Assembly (NCBI GenBank): GCA_964603985.1
Contig: CAZRXG010000013.1
Location: 1-64,000 of the forward strand
From: CAZRXG01 sp964603985
GTDB lineage: Bacteria; Chloroflexota; Anaerolineae; Aggregatilineales; UBA3940
Reading direction: 5' to 3'
Length of the DNA: 64,000 nucleotides
Below are positions 18,626 to 27,935 of the stretch, piece after piece (within the stretch, counting starts at the first letter, position 1; every line of letters begins with the position of its first letter). Below the pieces are notes generated by a model, which ran no database searches, was not told the origin of the DNA, and saw only the letters and a program-made list of their open reading frames with translations. The translations under genes and the position numbers were made by a program.

Positions 18626-19702
18626 CTAATCGGCTGAGAGAACGAGGTTACTGAAAGTCAGCGCCTTGATGTGCGGCAGCATTCTCTGCGCAAAGTCGTT
18701 CCGTGTTTCTTCGGACAGGTCGGGGTTGACCCGGTCGATTATCTCCAACGCTAGGTGAGTCTGCGCCTGCTCCAGCTTTTCGATGAGTGGCTTGGTGTCT
18801 GGCTTGGCCCGCCGGCCAATGCCAAACAGCCCTGGCTTCTGGGGGCTGTCCGCCGCCTCAGACTTTTCCTGATCCCTCATCACTTTGGCGATGTCGCTGA
18901 CGTAAGCGTTCCTCCAGGGAAGCACCTCAGCCGTGATCAATTCGATGGTCTGGGCTGCATTTATAAGATCAACCGTTATGAATGGATAGCCTATCGACTT
19001 GATCAGCACCTCAGAAGGGGAGCGTCCGAGAATTTCATCGACCAGGCGTTGGATCTCGACAATCGCAGCCAGGTAGGGAAGGACTTCTCCGTGAAGGTAC
19101 TCCGGCGTAAGCACCGGCTCAGATGGCGGGGCACCTGCCAACTGGTCGACTTCGAGAGTAATGACCTGAGCCATACCGGCAGTGGGAGCAGCGTGGAAGT
19201 AGATGTGCAGCCTGAGTTGCCCCAATCTGATACGATCGCCGGGGTTTAGTTCATGTGCTCGGTATGGCAGCAGACGGTTCCCGTTCAGCCAGGTTCCATT
19301 TGTGCTGCCCAGATCCTGGAGGAAATAGGACCCCCTGGTGAGCATGATCATCGCATGCTGGCGCGAGACACCTTTCTCGGCTGCCCCATAATCGAGGAGA
19401 TCGACCGAAGGTGAGGGGACACCCGGCGCGCGCCGCCCCAGAATTAGCTGCTGGCTGCCCTTGGCGATAACTGGAGCTTCATACCCTGAAACAAAGAGAG
19501 CCAATGAATCTTTGGGAACCCTGGTCAGCCGGAATGTGTCCGGGTGCGCCGTTTCGTCCTCCAGTTGATAGACAGGCTGGGTTGTCTCATATGGTGTTAC
19601 AACAAACCCTGTCCGGCCTGATTGGGAGGCACTGTCCTGAGCACCATTGTCGGGTTCCGGTTCCTGTGGATCGGCCCGATCCTCGCCCGTGTCCTTAGCC
19701 AT
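18626..19702 (-). CDS. FHA domain protein
   Basis: 358 residues. An acidic, polar N-terminus (1-60) is followed by an FHA domain (about 84-170) with the phosphothreonine-binding residues: LGRR, GVSRQHA, and GSTNGTWLNG. The C-terminal half (about 190-358) is helical and unassigned. FHA domains bind phosphorylated Thr on kinase substrates. The gene is divergent from a membrane Ser/Thr kinase 120 bases away, which suggests the two work together, either with the FHA protein as substrate or as reader. The start follows GGGAG at 6 bases. Confidence 0.87.
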   Translation of the reverse strand: MAKDTGEDRADPQEPEPDNGAQDSASQSGRTGFVVTPYETTQPVYQLEDETAHPDTFRLTRVPKDSLALFVSGYEAPVIAKGSQQLILGRRAPGVPSPSVDLLDYGAAEKGVSRQHAMIMLTRGSYFLQDLGSTNGTWLNGNRLLPYRAHELNPGDRIRLGQLRLHIYFHAAPTAGMAQVITLEVDQLAGAPPSEPVLTPEYLHGEVLPYLAAIVEIQRLVDEILGRSPSEVLIKSIGYPFITVDLINAAQTIELITAEVLPWRNAYVSDIAKVMRDQEKSEAADSPQKPGLFGIGRRAKPDTKPLIEKLEQAQTHLALEIIDRVNPDLSEETRNDFAQRMLPHIKALTFSNLVLSAD

Positions 19703-19823
19703 GGGTTCTCCCGGGGATGTCTAGGATTGCGGCGAAGTGTAGGAAAGCGACCGTATACACGACAATTCTACCATACTTCCTACCGTTGCGAAGTGAAAAA
19801 AATGTGAATACCATTACGTAAGA

Positions 19824-22127
19824 GTGGGCGCGGAGGCCCCAGATGGAGAGCAAGCAAAGCAGGTTTTGCACGTGAGCGCAGTTGATTTGTCGTTGCTGGA
19901 CAGATTCCAGGCGAGTGGTCTGGTTGATCAGTACCAACTGCTGGAGTGCATCGGGCGTGGCGGGCAGTCGGTCGTCTGGTCCGCGCTTGATACACAAAAC
20001 AACCGCGTAGTCGCCATGAAACTGAGCATGATGGACACAAGCGACCCGGCGGCAGAGAGCTATACCTTCTGGCAGGAAGCGCAGATCATCGCGTCTCTGG
20101 AACATCCCCACATCTTGCCGTTGTATGATTTTGGCGTGGCGGGCACTCTGCGCTATCTGGTGACGCCGTACATCCCCGCAGGCTCGCTCAAGGATCTACT
20201 GAGCACCAGATCCCTCTCGCATGAGGAGGTGCTGCATCTCGCCGCCGAGATTGTGTCCGCTCTGGCGTACATCCATCGGCGCAACATTGTGCACCGTGAT
20301 CTGAAACCCACCAACATTCTGCTGGGCTCCAGGCGACACGTTTACCTGGCCGATTTCGAGCTGGCCCGCGCCCTTTCATCCACAACCACGCCGCTTCACA
20401 CCGGACGCGGCACACCGCCCTATTCTTCCCCGGAGCAAATTGCCGCTGCGGAGTTGACGGTGCGGTCTGACATTTACAGCCTGGGCATTATCCTATTCGA
20501 GATGTTCACCGGCTCCCTTCCCTGGAATGGGGAGAAGGCTCTGGGGATAGAGCAGCTCAGCAAACCGGGGGAGGTGCTGCCTGCGCCCTGCCAGGCAGTC
20601 CCGTCGGGGCTGGTCGACGTGCTGCGGGCTATGACCGCCGCAAGCCCGGCTGATCGGCCCGCCTCGGCCATGGAGGCATTGCAGCTTACCCGCGATGCGC
20701 TGCCTCGCGGCGGCGGTGACGACCTCGGAGGCATTGGCAGAGCCGATGAGCAGGACGGAGTCTTGCCACTTGGCAGCACCTATCCGGTGCAGTTGGAGGA
20801 CGCCAGCGCACTGCTGCATCGCGGCATGGCCGACTGGGATCTGCACAAGAACGTTTTCGAGATGAGCCTCACAGACTTCGTGTTTGTCGATACTGTCTGC
20901 GAGACCGTGCCTGAAGCCGGGTTGTCGATGGACGCTGCTCATCGCCAGTTCATGCTGCATGGTGCTTTGACTTACGGGCATCGCGCAGATTTTTGGTGGC
21001 AGCAGGTCACCGAAGCGCAGCAGAGGCTTGAGATATGCGCCGCTGTTGTCGAGAGTGGCAGCGAAGCCGCGATAGAGCACGCTGTTGAGCAGATGCTCGA
21101 TGATGCGATGATCGGGGCCTGGGACTTGACACTCCCGTCCTCTACTGTAGCTCGTCTGCTCGATATCGCATATGGGACATCGAAGCCGCAGCTTAGCGGG
21201 CAAATACTCGTCCTGCTGAGGCACCTGCTTGACTCCCCTTCATCCTGGCAAGCTGTGAGCTTCAGTGCTGCCGGTGACGTGAAGCTGGCCGAGCTGGCGT
21301 CGACGGATCGCCCGCAGGCTGTCGAGGCAGCCCGGTTGATCGGGCATATCCGCAGCGAGGCAGCGGTTGAGATCATACTGGGGGAAGCAGACGACACACG
21401 CATGGCTGCGGCTCTGACGGCTGTGCAGCAAACTGCCGGGAGTCTTCCCCGGTCGGTTCCTCTGTCGATCCGGTGGCGGCTTGAGAGCCGATCTCTGTTG
21501 AGCCGGTTAGCGGCTGATTGGCCCTCCCTGCTAAGCACGTATCTGGTCACCTTGTTGGGGAGTTTTCTTGGGTTTTGCCTGTACGTCTACACGGTTTACC
21601 GCCTGCCGCGGTTCTGGGACTCCAAACGGCTGCTCGTCTCCCTTGAGCGCGGCTTATTCCTGGGACTGCCGGTTGGATCGGGAATATTCCTTACCCGGTT
21701 CATCGTTCGCTATCAAACCAGGTGGTCGGCCATCCAGAGGCTTGTGATAGGGGTTATTGTCGGAGCGGGGGTTATGAGCTTCGGCCTGTACGGCTACCAC
21801 ACGCTGTTTCTGGATAACCTCCCATCGGGGTGGCCGATAGGTGCGGGGTGTCTTGTAGCCAGCTTTGGCTTTGCCCTCGGCGCGGAAGCCACTCGTGCCA
21901 GAGGGCTGCAAACGCTCATCAGCCTGATCGTGATCAGCCTGGCACTCGGAGTGTCGTGGGGCCTTCACGTGAGCAGGTCGATAGATCCGATGCTGTACTA
22001 CGACTATACCTGGTCGGCCCGGCAGGTCGTGGTGGCGATTCTGCTGACGACCCTGCCGATTGCCGTGTTTGGAAACCTGTTTGACCTCTCCTATGCGCCG
22101 GAGGGTGATGCCTCACCGCGCCGGTAA
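19824..22127 (+). CDS. Membrane Ser/Thr protein kinase with DFE motif
   Basis: 767 residues from GTG 19824 (GTG 19872 is an alternative with AGG upstream). The Hanks kinase domain (about 35-290) has IGRGGQSVVW, Lys66 (AMK), Glu85, HRDLKPTN at 157-164 with Asp159, and an SPE in place of APE. The metal-binding DFG is replaced by DFE (177-179), keeping the Asp but losing the Gly. A helical, repeat-like region (about 300-560) follows, then six hydrophobic helices (about 572-755) instead of the usual single helix and PASTA domains. Catalysis remains plausible since Lys, both Asp residues and Asn are kept. It is divergent from the FHA gene and upstream of the LamG protein. Confidence 0.88.
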   Translation: MGAEAPDGEQAKQVLHVSAVDLSLLDRFQASGLVDQYQLLECIGRGGQSVVWSALDTQNNRVVAMKLSMMDTSDPAAESYTFWQEAQIIASLEHPHILPLYDFGVAGTLRYLVTPYIPAGSLKDLLSTRSLSHEEVLHLAAEIVSALAYIHRRNIVHRDLKPTNILLGSRRHVYLADFELARALSSTTTPLHTGRGTPPYSSPEQIAAAELTVRSDIYSLGIILFEMFTGSLPWNGEKALGIEQLSKPGEVLPAPCQAVPSGLVDVLRAMTAASPADRPASAMEALQLTRDALPRGGGDDLGGIGRADEQDGVLPLGSTYPVQLEDASALLHRGMADWDLHKNVFEMSLTDFVFVDTVCETVPEAGLSMDAAHRQFMLHGALTYGHRADFWWQQVTEAQQRLEICAAVVESGSEAAIEHAVEQMLDDAMIGAWDLTLPSSTVARLLDIAYGTSKPQLSGQILVLLRHLLDSPSSWQAVSFSAAGDVKLAELASTDRPQAVEAARLIGHIRSEAAVEIILGEADDTRMAAALTAVQQTAGSLPRSVPLSIRWRLESRSLLSRLAADWPSLLSTYLVTLLGSFLGFCLYVYTVYRLPRFWDSKRLLVSLERGLFLGLPVGSGIFLTRFIVRYQTRWSAIQRLVIGVIVGAGVMSFGLYGYHTLFLDNLPSGWPIGAGCLVASFGFALGAEATRARGLQTLISLIVISLALGVSWGLHVSRSIDPMLYYDYTWSARQVVVAILLTTLPIAVFGNLFDLSYAPEGDASPRR

Positions 22128-22179
22128 GTGTGGTAATATTGGAGACGTAGGATTGTTGTGTGAGTGCTGATGTAGCCAC

Positions 22180-24591
22180 ATGATTGCCCACGATCTGTTA
22201 GTGGAGCGGGCCATCCGGCTCGCTAAGAATAATCGGCAGGAAGAAGCGCGGCAGCTCCTCCGGCGGGTGCTCTCTGAGGACCGAGATCACACCGCAGCCT
22301 GGAGAGAGATGGCCCGGCTGTCCGACACGCGCGAACAGGCCATTCACTGTCTGAAACAGGTTCTCCGTGTCGACCCGGATGACGAGGAAGCCCGGCGCTG
22401 CCTGGAGCGCATCGAGGCTGCCACAGCGCGACAGATGGACGCGGCCCGGTCCGGCTCACCGTCGCGGCGGGGGATTGGTTGGGCACTGGGACTTGTCGTG
22501 GCTGTCGTTGCTCTGTTCCTGCTTTTCATCCCATTTCTACAGAAGAACAGTTCATCTGAGGTAGAAAAGACACCGGTATTGACTGCTGTCGAACTGCCGC
22601 AAAGCGAAGGCGAGCCGCTGAGCTGCCAGGATCTGGTTGAACGCGCCATACTGCTTTCAAACGTATGCCGCCAGATTGGGCGTGACCGGGTGTGCTACGG
22701 CAACATCGTGGTTGATGCCGAGTTGGTGCCAGGCTCACCAAACCGGTTTGAGGCCCGGGGGGATGTTGTCCCTGCCGACCAGCTACGCACCATTTTTGCA
22801 TCTCCACTTGACCGGGAAGCGGGGGAGTGGGGGATCGCCGTGTTCAAGCTACAGGCAATTTTGCCTCGCACGGTGCCCGGCGAGTATGTCACCTTCATGG
22901 TGTTTGGCGACACCCAATTAGAAAACATCTCCGGTGACATGCAGGCTTTTTACTTCTCCAATTCGTTTGGAGAAGTAGATTGTGAGCTGGTGCCCTTCGG
23001 GGGCATTCTTGTCCGTCCCCCGACGGGTATGGGGACGATATTCCAGGCGAACGGCGCCGCCGTGACGGTGCTGGGGCCCACTTTTCTGCAGGCCGAATCC
23101 AACAAACAAATGACGATCAGCGTGATCGACGGGAGCGGGGCAGTCAACGTCAACGGGCAGGAAAGGTACATCGGCCCCGGAGAGGCTGTGGTGGTGCCGT
23201 TAGGCGGTGATAATGGGCTGCAACCGGCGGGGCCCCCCGGAGATCCCGGCCCGATCAACGACGAGGTGCCTAGCACGAGCTGCCTGCTGGCCGACGTGGG
23301 TTGTGATATGTCCCAGGTCTCCGAGATCCCCACCATCGAGATCTCACCGCTCGTCGTCGGCGTGACAGGCACATTCCCGGTCGCCACACCGACCGCGACC
23401 GCCCGACCGCCCACGTCAACCCCCACGCCAAGCCCGACCCCTCTCCCGACAGACACACCGACGGACACGCCGACCGGTACCTTGACCTCGACCCCGACAG
23501 ACACACCGGCCCCGACGGACACACCCGATGCCAGCACCTGGTGGGACTGTGGCTACGGCTACGCGCGCGTGATCACGGTCGTGGCTGGCCCGAACGATGT
23601 GCCGGCGGGCTATCCGGTCGCGCTCACATTTGACCATGAAGACCTGGTCAAGGACGGTAAGTCCAAAGGGAATGGGAAGGACATCCGGGTAATCTACAAG
23701 GATGGCGATACCTGGTCCGAGTTGAACCGCAGCCTGGACGCCGAGTCGCAGTGGGACACCGCCTCCACGAGAATCTGGTTCAGACTCAAAGATGCAATCA
23801 GCGCCTCGTCCCTGGACAACAGCTATTATCTGTTCTATGGGAACGACAGCCCCGGCACACCCCCTGCAAAACTGATCAAAGTCTTTGTGCCGGGTAGGGC
23901 CAGCAGCACTGTTGGCCTCTGGTACATGGAGGATGGCTCTGGCAATACCCTCGCCGATCTCTCAGGTGCTGGTAACAGTGGCACCCTGGTCAATATGAGC
24001 GACGGCAGTTGGTTGGAGGGGCGCTTCAGCGGCGCGCTGCGGTTTGATGGCTCGGACGACTATATCCGCATCCCACACGATGCCTCCATTGACCCGGCAG
24101 CGATTACCGTCGAGGCATGGATCAATCCGAGCGGCGTGAGTGGTGGCGAGGCCGATATCATCGACAAGCGGAGCAACACCGGAGGGTACAACCTGCGCCT
24201 GGGCGGCGCTGCTCCTCCCTTCATCCTGCACTGGATCATCCGGGATGACAACATGCTTGACTACTACCTCCGCGCGGTCGGTCAAATCGATGCTGGCACC
24301 TGGTCCCACGTAGCAGGCACCTGGGACGGTACTACCCAGCGGCTCTACATCAACGGCGTCGAGGTGGCCTCCGCCACCCCCGCCATAACCGGGTCGATCA
24401 GCGGCAGCACACGCGATCTGATCATCGGCGGCGTGGCCTGGGCTCCCGAAACTTACAATTTCAGGGGGCTGATCGACGGAATTCGAATCTCAAATACGGC
24501 GATCAACAACTTCTCTTATGCCAGAGTCCTCGCCGATCCAGGCACCTCCCTGGGAAGTGAGATGGCCGCGTCCGGGGTCTGCACACCATAG
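22180..24591 (+). CDS. Anchored TPR, DUF2341 and LamG protein
   Basis: 803 residues. The N-terminal cytoplasmic part has TPR-like helices (about 8-80: ARQLLRRVLSEDRDHTAAW). One membrane helix lies at about 97-120. The first outer part (about 140-360) ends in a FecR-like beta region (NGQERYIGPGEAVVVP). A Thr/Pro linker (about 402-450) joins a DUF2341 domain (about 452-565, YYLFYGND) to a LamG/concanavalin-like domain (about 575-790, GLWYMEDGSGNTLADLSGAGNSG opening is recognisable in part). LamG domains bind glycans or proteins. It follows the kinase by 52 bases and may be co-transcribed. Function is inferred only as surface binding linked to an inner TPR scaffold. Confidence 0.8.
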   Translation: MIAHDLLVERAIRLAKNNRQEEARQLLRRVLSEDRDHTAAWREMARLSDTREQAIHCLKQVLRVDPDDEEARRCLERIEAATARQMDAARSGSPSRRGIGWALGLVVAVVALFLLFIPFLQKNSSSEVEKTPVLTAVELPQSEGEPLSCQDLVERAILLSNVCRQIGRDRVCYGNIVVDAELVPGSPNRFEARGDVVPADQLRTIFASPLDREAGEWGIAVFKLQAILPRTVPGEYVTFMVFGDTQLENISGDMQAFYFSNSFGEVDCELVPFGGILVRPPTGMGTIFQANGAAVTVLGPTFLQAESNKQMTISVIDGSGAVNVNGQERYIGPGEAVVVPLGGDNGLQPAGPPGDPGPINDEVPSTSCLLADVGCDMSQVSEIPTIEISPLVVGVTGTFPVATPTATARPPTSTPTPSPTPLPTDTPTDTPTGTLTSTPTDTPAPTDTPDASTWWDCGYGYARVITVVAGPNDVPAGYPVALTFDHEDLVKDGKSKGNGKDIRVIYKDGDTWSELNRSLDAESQWDTASTRIWFRLKDAISASSLDNSYYLFYGNDSPGTPPAKLIKVFVPGRASSTVGLWYMEDGSGNTLADLSGAGNSGTLVNMSDGSWLEGRFSGALRFDGSDDYIRIPHDASIDPAAITVEAWINPSGVSGGEADIIDKRSNTGGYNLRLGGAAPPFILHWIIRDDNMLDYYLRAVGQIDAGTWSHVAGTWDGTTQRLYINGVEVASATPAITGSISGSTRDLIIGGVAWAPETYNFRGLIDGIRISNTAINNFSYARVLADPGTSLGSEMAASGVCTP

Positions 24592-24617
24592 CAGTATCCC
24601 CCAACCCTCACCCCTCC

Positions 24618-24634
24618 GAGCAAAAAATTTGCTC
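24618..24634 (+). terminator. Possible weak terminator after LamG gene
   Basis: gagcaaa/tttgctc form a 7-bp perfect stem with a 3-base loop 27 bases after the stop, followed by ATTTC. The stem is AT-rich and the T run is poor, so this is tentative. Confidence 0.3.
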
Positions 24635-24818
24635 ATTTCAGCCGGAAGGGATAGCGGTGCACGGGAGCGGTCTCCGTGCTCAAAACCCCCAGCATGATCA
24701 GCCAGGGCAGTACGCGCGCAAATACGCTCCGACGTCTGTATTCCATATCTGCACCTGCCGCGTCCAGGGTTCACCTGGCCGCGCGCTCGCCGCTATGATA
24801 GCGCCGGGGATGAGCGTG

Positions 24819-25418
24819 TCAAACCTGGGGGGCGTCGATGAATTCCGGCGGGACGTGGTCGGCCAGCCAGACGATCTCGTTGCCTTCGTAGAAGGTGATG
24901 CCTCGCTCGTGCGCTTCCCCCGCCCTGACGGTCAGGACAAACGTCCGGCCACCCTTACGCCTGCCGACCTGCTGCGCGGTCTCAACGTCTACCGAGAGGT
25001 GGACGTACTGGCGACCCATTGGCTTGAGACCCTCGGTGAGAATGGCGTCGAGGGCCCGCTCGCCGGTGCCATGGTAGAGAAGCTCCGGCGGTCGGGCCGG
25101 GGTTTTGGACAGCTTCCTGGGGAGCGAGTGCCCGTAGTGTGCCCGGATCAGCCCGCCCCGTATCTCGAAGCGTTGTTTATCCGAGGTGGCAACCATCAGG
25201 GCCAGGTCGTCCTCGGTCAGGTCATGCCACCGTTCGCGGTGGGCACGTAGCGCAGCCAGCAAATCTTCGACGGGCGTCCAGCCCTCGTCATCAAGCTCAA
25301 GCTCGTAGAGCCAGGGAGCATGGCGCAGCGCGTGGGATACGGTCTTACTGAGGCGTACCAGATTGTGCCTCATGGTCGAAGTGTAGCCCTTCCGGCCACC
25401 ACCGGCCACATCACTCAT
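24819..25418 (-). CDS. kptA: RNA 2'-phosphotransferase (Tpt1/KptA)
   Basis: 199 residues if started at ATG 25418, which overlaps the ABC-F stop by 8 bases; an internal ATG at 25373 would give a 184-residue protein beginning at RHNLVRLSK and is also credible. KptA features: LVRLSK and SHALRH in the N-terminal lobe, VATSDKQRFEI, IRAHYGHS, LYHGTGERALDAIL and YVHLSVDVETAQQVG in the C-terminal ADP-ribosyltransferase-like lobe, carrying the Arg-His-Arg-Arg catalytic set. The enzyme removes an internal RNA 2'-phosphate using NAD, giving ADP-ribose 1'',2''-cyclic phosphate. Bacteria lack the yeast-type tRNA ligase that makes this substrate, so its natural target is unknown. Confidence 0.93.
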   Translation of the reverse strand: MSDVAGGGRKGYTSTMRHNLVRLSKTVSHALRHAPWLYELELDDEGWTPVEDLLAALRAHRERWHDLTEDDLALMVATSDKQRFEIRGGLIRAHYGHSLPRKLSKTPARPPELLYHGTGERALDAILTEGLKPMGRQYVHLSVDVETAQQVGRRKGGRTFVLTVRAGEAHERGITFYEGNEIVWLADHVPPEFIDAPQV

Positions 25419-27351
25419 CCGCGAGCAGTGCTTCCCATTCTTCCATCAGGGCGTCAAGCTGTGCTTCTGCCTGTGTATATGCCTCGCCAAGCCGGGCTAC
25501 TTCTCCCACATCGCCCTTTGTGCTGGCGCTCTCAAGCGAGCCGTGCAGGTTGACCAGCTCAATCTCCAGCCGGTTGATGGCCCCCTCGACCTGCGCCAGC
25601 CGCTTCTGGCGCTCGTGGGGGGTGAGGTGCGGTTTGTCGTTCACCGGGGAAGCCTGCTTCTGCCTCCGCTCTGGCTTCTTGCCGGGCTTGTCCCTGGCCC
25701 TTGCGGGTTTGACCTCGCGTCCCTCGCGCCAGGCCAGATACTCGCCATACGGCCCCTCGTAGACGACCAACTCTGTTTGCCCATCGCTCCCCTTGCGCGG
25801 GACGTGCAGCGCCCAGATCTGCGTCGCGAGGTTGCGGATCAGGTAGCGGTCGTGCGAGATGAGCAGGATCGTGCCCTCGAAGTCGGCCAGCACCGCCTCC
25901 AGGATCTCCTGCGAGGGGATGTCGAGGTGGTTGGTCGGCTCGTCAAGCAGCAGCAGGTTCGCGCCACTGAGCGCCAGCTTTGCCAGTGCGACACGCCCCC
26001 GCTCACCGCCGCTCAGGGCAGAGACAGGCTTGTAGATGTCGTCGCCGGTGAAAAGGAAGCGGGCGAGGTAGTCGCGGGCCTCGCTTATGGGCAGGTTCTT
26101 GATGCCCAGGATCTCGTCGAGAATGGTACTTGCATGGTTCAGTCCCTCGTGCGCCTGTGCGAAGTAGCCGATCTCGACGCTCGCCCCGATTTTGGCTTTC
26201 CCGCCAAGCGGGTCAAGCTCGCCCAGCACAGTCTTGACGAAGGTGGTTTTCCCCACGCCGTTGGGGCCAATCAGCGCGGCACACTCACCCCGATAAAGCG
26301 TGATATCCGGCACCCCAAACAGCGGAACCTTGTCGTCGTGGTAGCCGACGACGAGCTCCTCGGTCATCAACACCCTGTCACCGGAGCGGCGGCGAGTCTG
26401 GAGGTCGAGGTGCATTGCGCGCTGCTGGCGGGGCCGGGTGATGGCCTCGTCGCGCAGGAAGCGCTCCAGACGCTTGCGCCGCCCCTGGGCCTGTCTGGTG
26501 TTCTGACCGGCGATGTTGCGCCGGATGTACTCTTCCTCCTTGGCGATGAACTCCTGCTGGCGCTCGTACTCCTTGAGCAGGCGGACGTGCCGCTCCTCGC
26601 GCTGCTGGACGTAGTGGCTGTAGTTTCCGCGATATGTCTCCAGTTGCCCGAAGACCAGTTCCCACACGTGGTCAACAATGTTGTCCAGGAAGTAACGGTC
26701 GTGTGAGACGACCAGCAGCGCACCGTCGAAGCCTTTCAGCCAGCCCTCCAGCCATTCGATGGCGCGGATGTCGAGGTGGTTGGTCGGCTCGTCGAGGATG
26801 AGCAGGTCGGGCGCTTCGAGCAGCAGGCGGGCCAGCAGAGCGCGGGTTTTCTGCCCACCGGAGAGTTGCGAGAGCGGGCGCTCGAAATCCACCTCGTCGA
26901 ACCCCAGGCCTCCCAGCACCTGCCGGATGCGGACAGGATACTCGTAGCCACCTGCGTCCTCGAAGCGGGTCTGTGCCTCGCCGTACGCGGCCAGAAGCTC
27001 TTCGTCGTCAGGAGCGCCTTCGAGCGCCTCGGCCATCTCGTTCAGGCGAGACTCCTGAGCAAGCAGGGCACTGAAGGTGGTCAGCATCTCTTCCCACACG
27101 CTGTGCTCGCCCATCAGCACAAGTTCGGCTTCCTGCGGTAAAAACCCGATCCGCAGGCCGCGCGCGTGGGCGACGGTGCCCTCGTCGGGCGCGTCGAGCC
27201 TGGCCAGCAGGCGGAGCAGCGTCGTCTTGCCCGCGCCGTTTGGCCCGACAAGCGCGATGCGCGCCCCATGCGGAACGCTGACCGTGACGCCCTCGAAGAT
27301 GTCGTTTGCGCCAAATGACCTGGCAAGGTTGTGTCCGTTAACAATTGCCAT
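25411..27351 (-). CDS. ABC-F family ATPase
   Basis: 646 residues with two ABC domains and no membrane segments: Walker A GPNGAGKTT and GPNGVGKTT, signatures LSGGQKTRALLA and LSGGERGRVALA, Walker B LLILDEPTNHLD and LLLLDEPTNHLD, with an inter-domain linker rich in charged residues (about 240-320). A basic, coiled C-terminal extension (about 540-646) follows, as in Uup/EttA-type proteins. ABC-F proteins act on the ribosome (translation or antibiotic protection). It is the first gene of a two-gene unit with kptA, pointing to an RNA or translation context. Confidence 0.92.
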   Translation of the reverse strand: MAIVNGHNLARSFGANDIFEGVTVSVPHGARIALVGPNGAGKTTLLRLLARLDAPDEGTVAHARGLRIGFLPQEAELVLMGEHSVWEEMLTTFSALLAQESRLNEMAEALEGAPDDEELLAAYGEAQTRFEDAGGYEYPVRIRQVLGGLGFDEVDFERPLSQLSGGQKTRALLARLLLEAPDLLILDEPTNHLDIRAIEWLEGWLKGFDGALLVVSHDRYFLDNIVDHVWELVFGQLETYRGNYSHYVQQREERHVRLLKEYERQQEFIAKEEEYIRRNIAGQNTRQAQGRRKRLERFLRDEAITRPRQQRAMHLDLQTRRRSGDRVLMTEELVVGYHDDKVPLFGVPDITLYRGECAALIGPNGVGKTTFVKTVLGELDPLGGKAKIGASVEIGYFAQAHEGLNHASTILDEILGIKNLPISEARDYLARFLFTGDDIYKPVSALSGGERGRVALAKLALSGANLLLLDEPTNHLDIPSQEILEAVLADFEGTILLISHDRYLIRNLATQIWALHVPRKGSDGQTELVVYEGPYGEYLAWREGREVKPARARDKPGKKPERRQKQASPVNDKPHLTPHERQKRLAQVEGAINRLEIELVNLHGSLESASTKGDVGEVARLGEAYTQAEAQLDALMEEWEALLADE

Positions 27352-27488
27352 CTATGTCTGTCCTGGTATGTCTCCGCGCCAGATTATAGACGAGGCGAAG
27401 GCAGATGTCACGACCCTACAGACTATGGGGACGAAGTACGGACGGCAGGCCCTTGTAAGGCATCTCCGGCATTCAGTATAATCCGGTC

Positions 27489-27926
27489 ATGGCTGGCACA
27501 GAACAGAGTGAACAGCGCGCGACACGGCGCGAGTTTGTCGAGGCGACCCACACAAGCGTGGTTGTAGCCGGGGTTTTGCTGGCGGTCGGGGGGTGGTCGG
27601 GGCTGGTGTGGCTGGTCGCCAACACGCTGCCGACCGTGCCTAACCGGTGGGCCTTCTACGCCTTGCTTCAAATCGCGCTGACCGGCACAGCGCTGCCCTT
27701 CGTGCGCTTCCTGAACAGGCGCTTCGCACGCAGCCGGGGACTGTTCATCCCGCCCGGCGTGCTGGTGCGGCAGGCAACGTGGGTCGGCCTGTACGGCACG
27801 ACCTGTGCCTGGCTGCGCATCCCGCGCCTGCTCTCAATACCGCTGGCCGTTCTGCTGGCTCTGGCGTTTGTCATGATCGAATTCCTGCTGCGCCTGCGCG
27901 AACGCATCCAGGTCAATCCTGAGTAA
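27489..27926 (+). CDS. Small integral membrane protein
   Basis: 145 residues with four hydrophobic helices (about 22-45, 52-72, 85-105, 108-130) and charged ends. No family recognised. It lies 9 bases before selA on the same strand and probably shares its transcript with selA, the M24 peptidase and tsaD. Divergent from the ABC-F gene. Function unknown. Confidence 0.7.
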   Translation: MAGTEQSEQRATRREFVEATHTSVVVAGVLLAVGGWSGLVWLVANTLPTVPNRWAFYALLQIALTGTALPFVRFLNRRFARSRGLFIPPGVLVRQATWVGLYGTTCAWLRIPRLLSIPLAVLLALAFVMIEFLLRLRERIQVNPE

Positions 27927-27935
27927 GGCCCGGTC

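Noticed and set aside
24657..25250. Plus-strand frame of 197 codons
   Set aside because: Antisense to kptA, which has clear family motifs.
25543..26706. Long plus-strand frame of 387 codons
   Set aside because: It is antisense to the ABC-F gene, whose motifs are clear, and encodes nothing recognisable.
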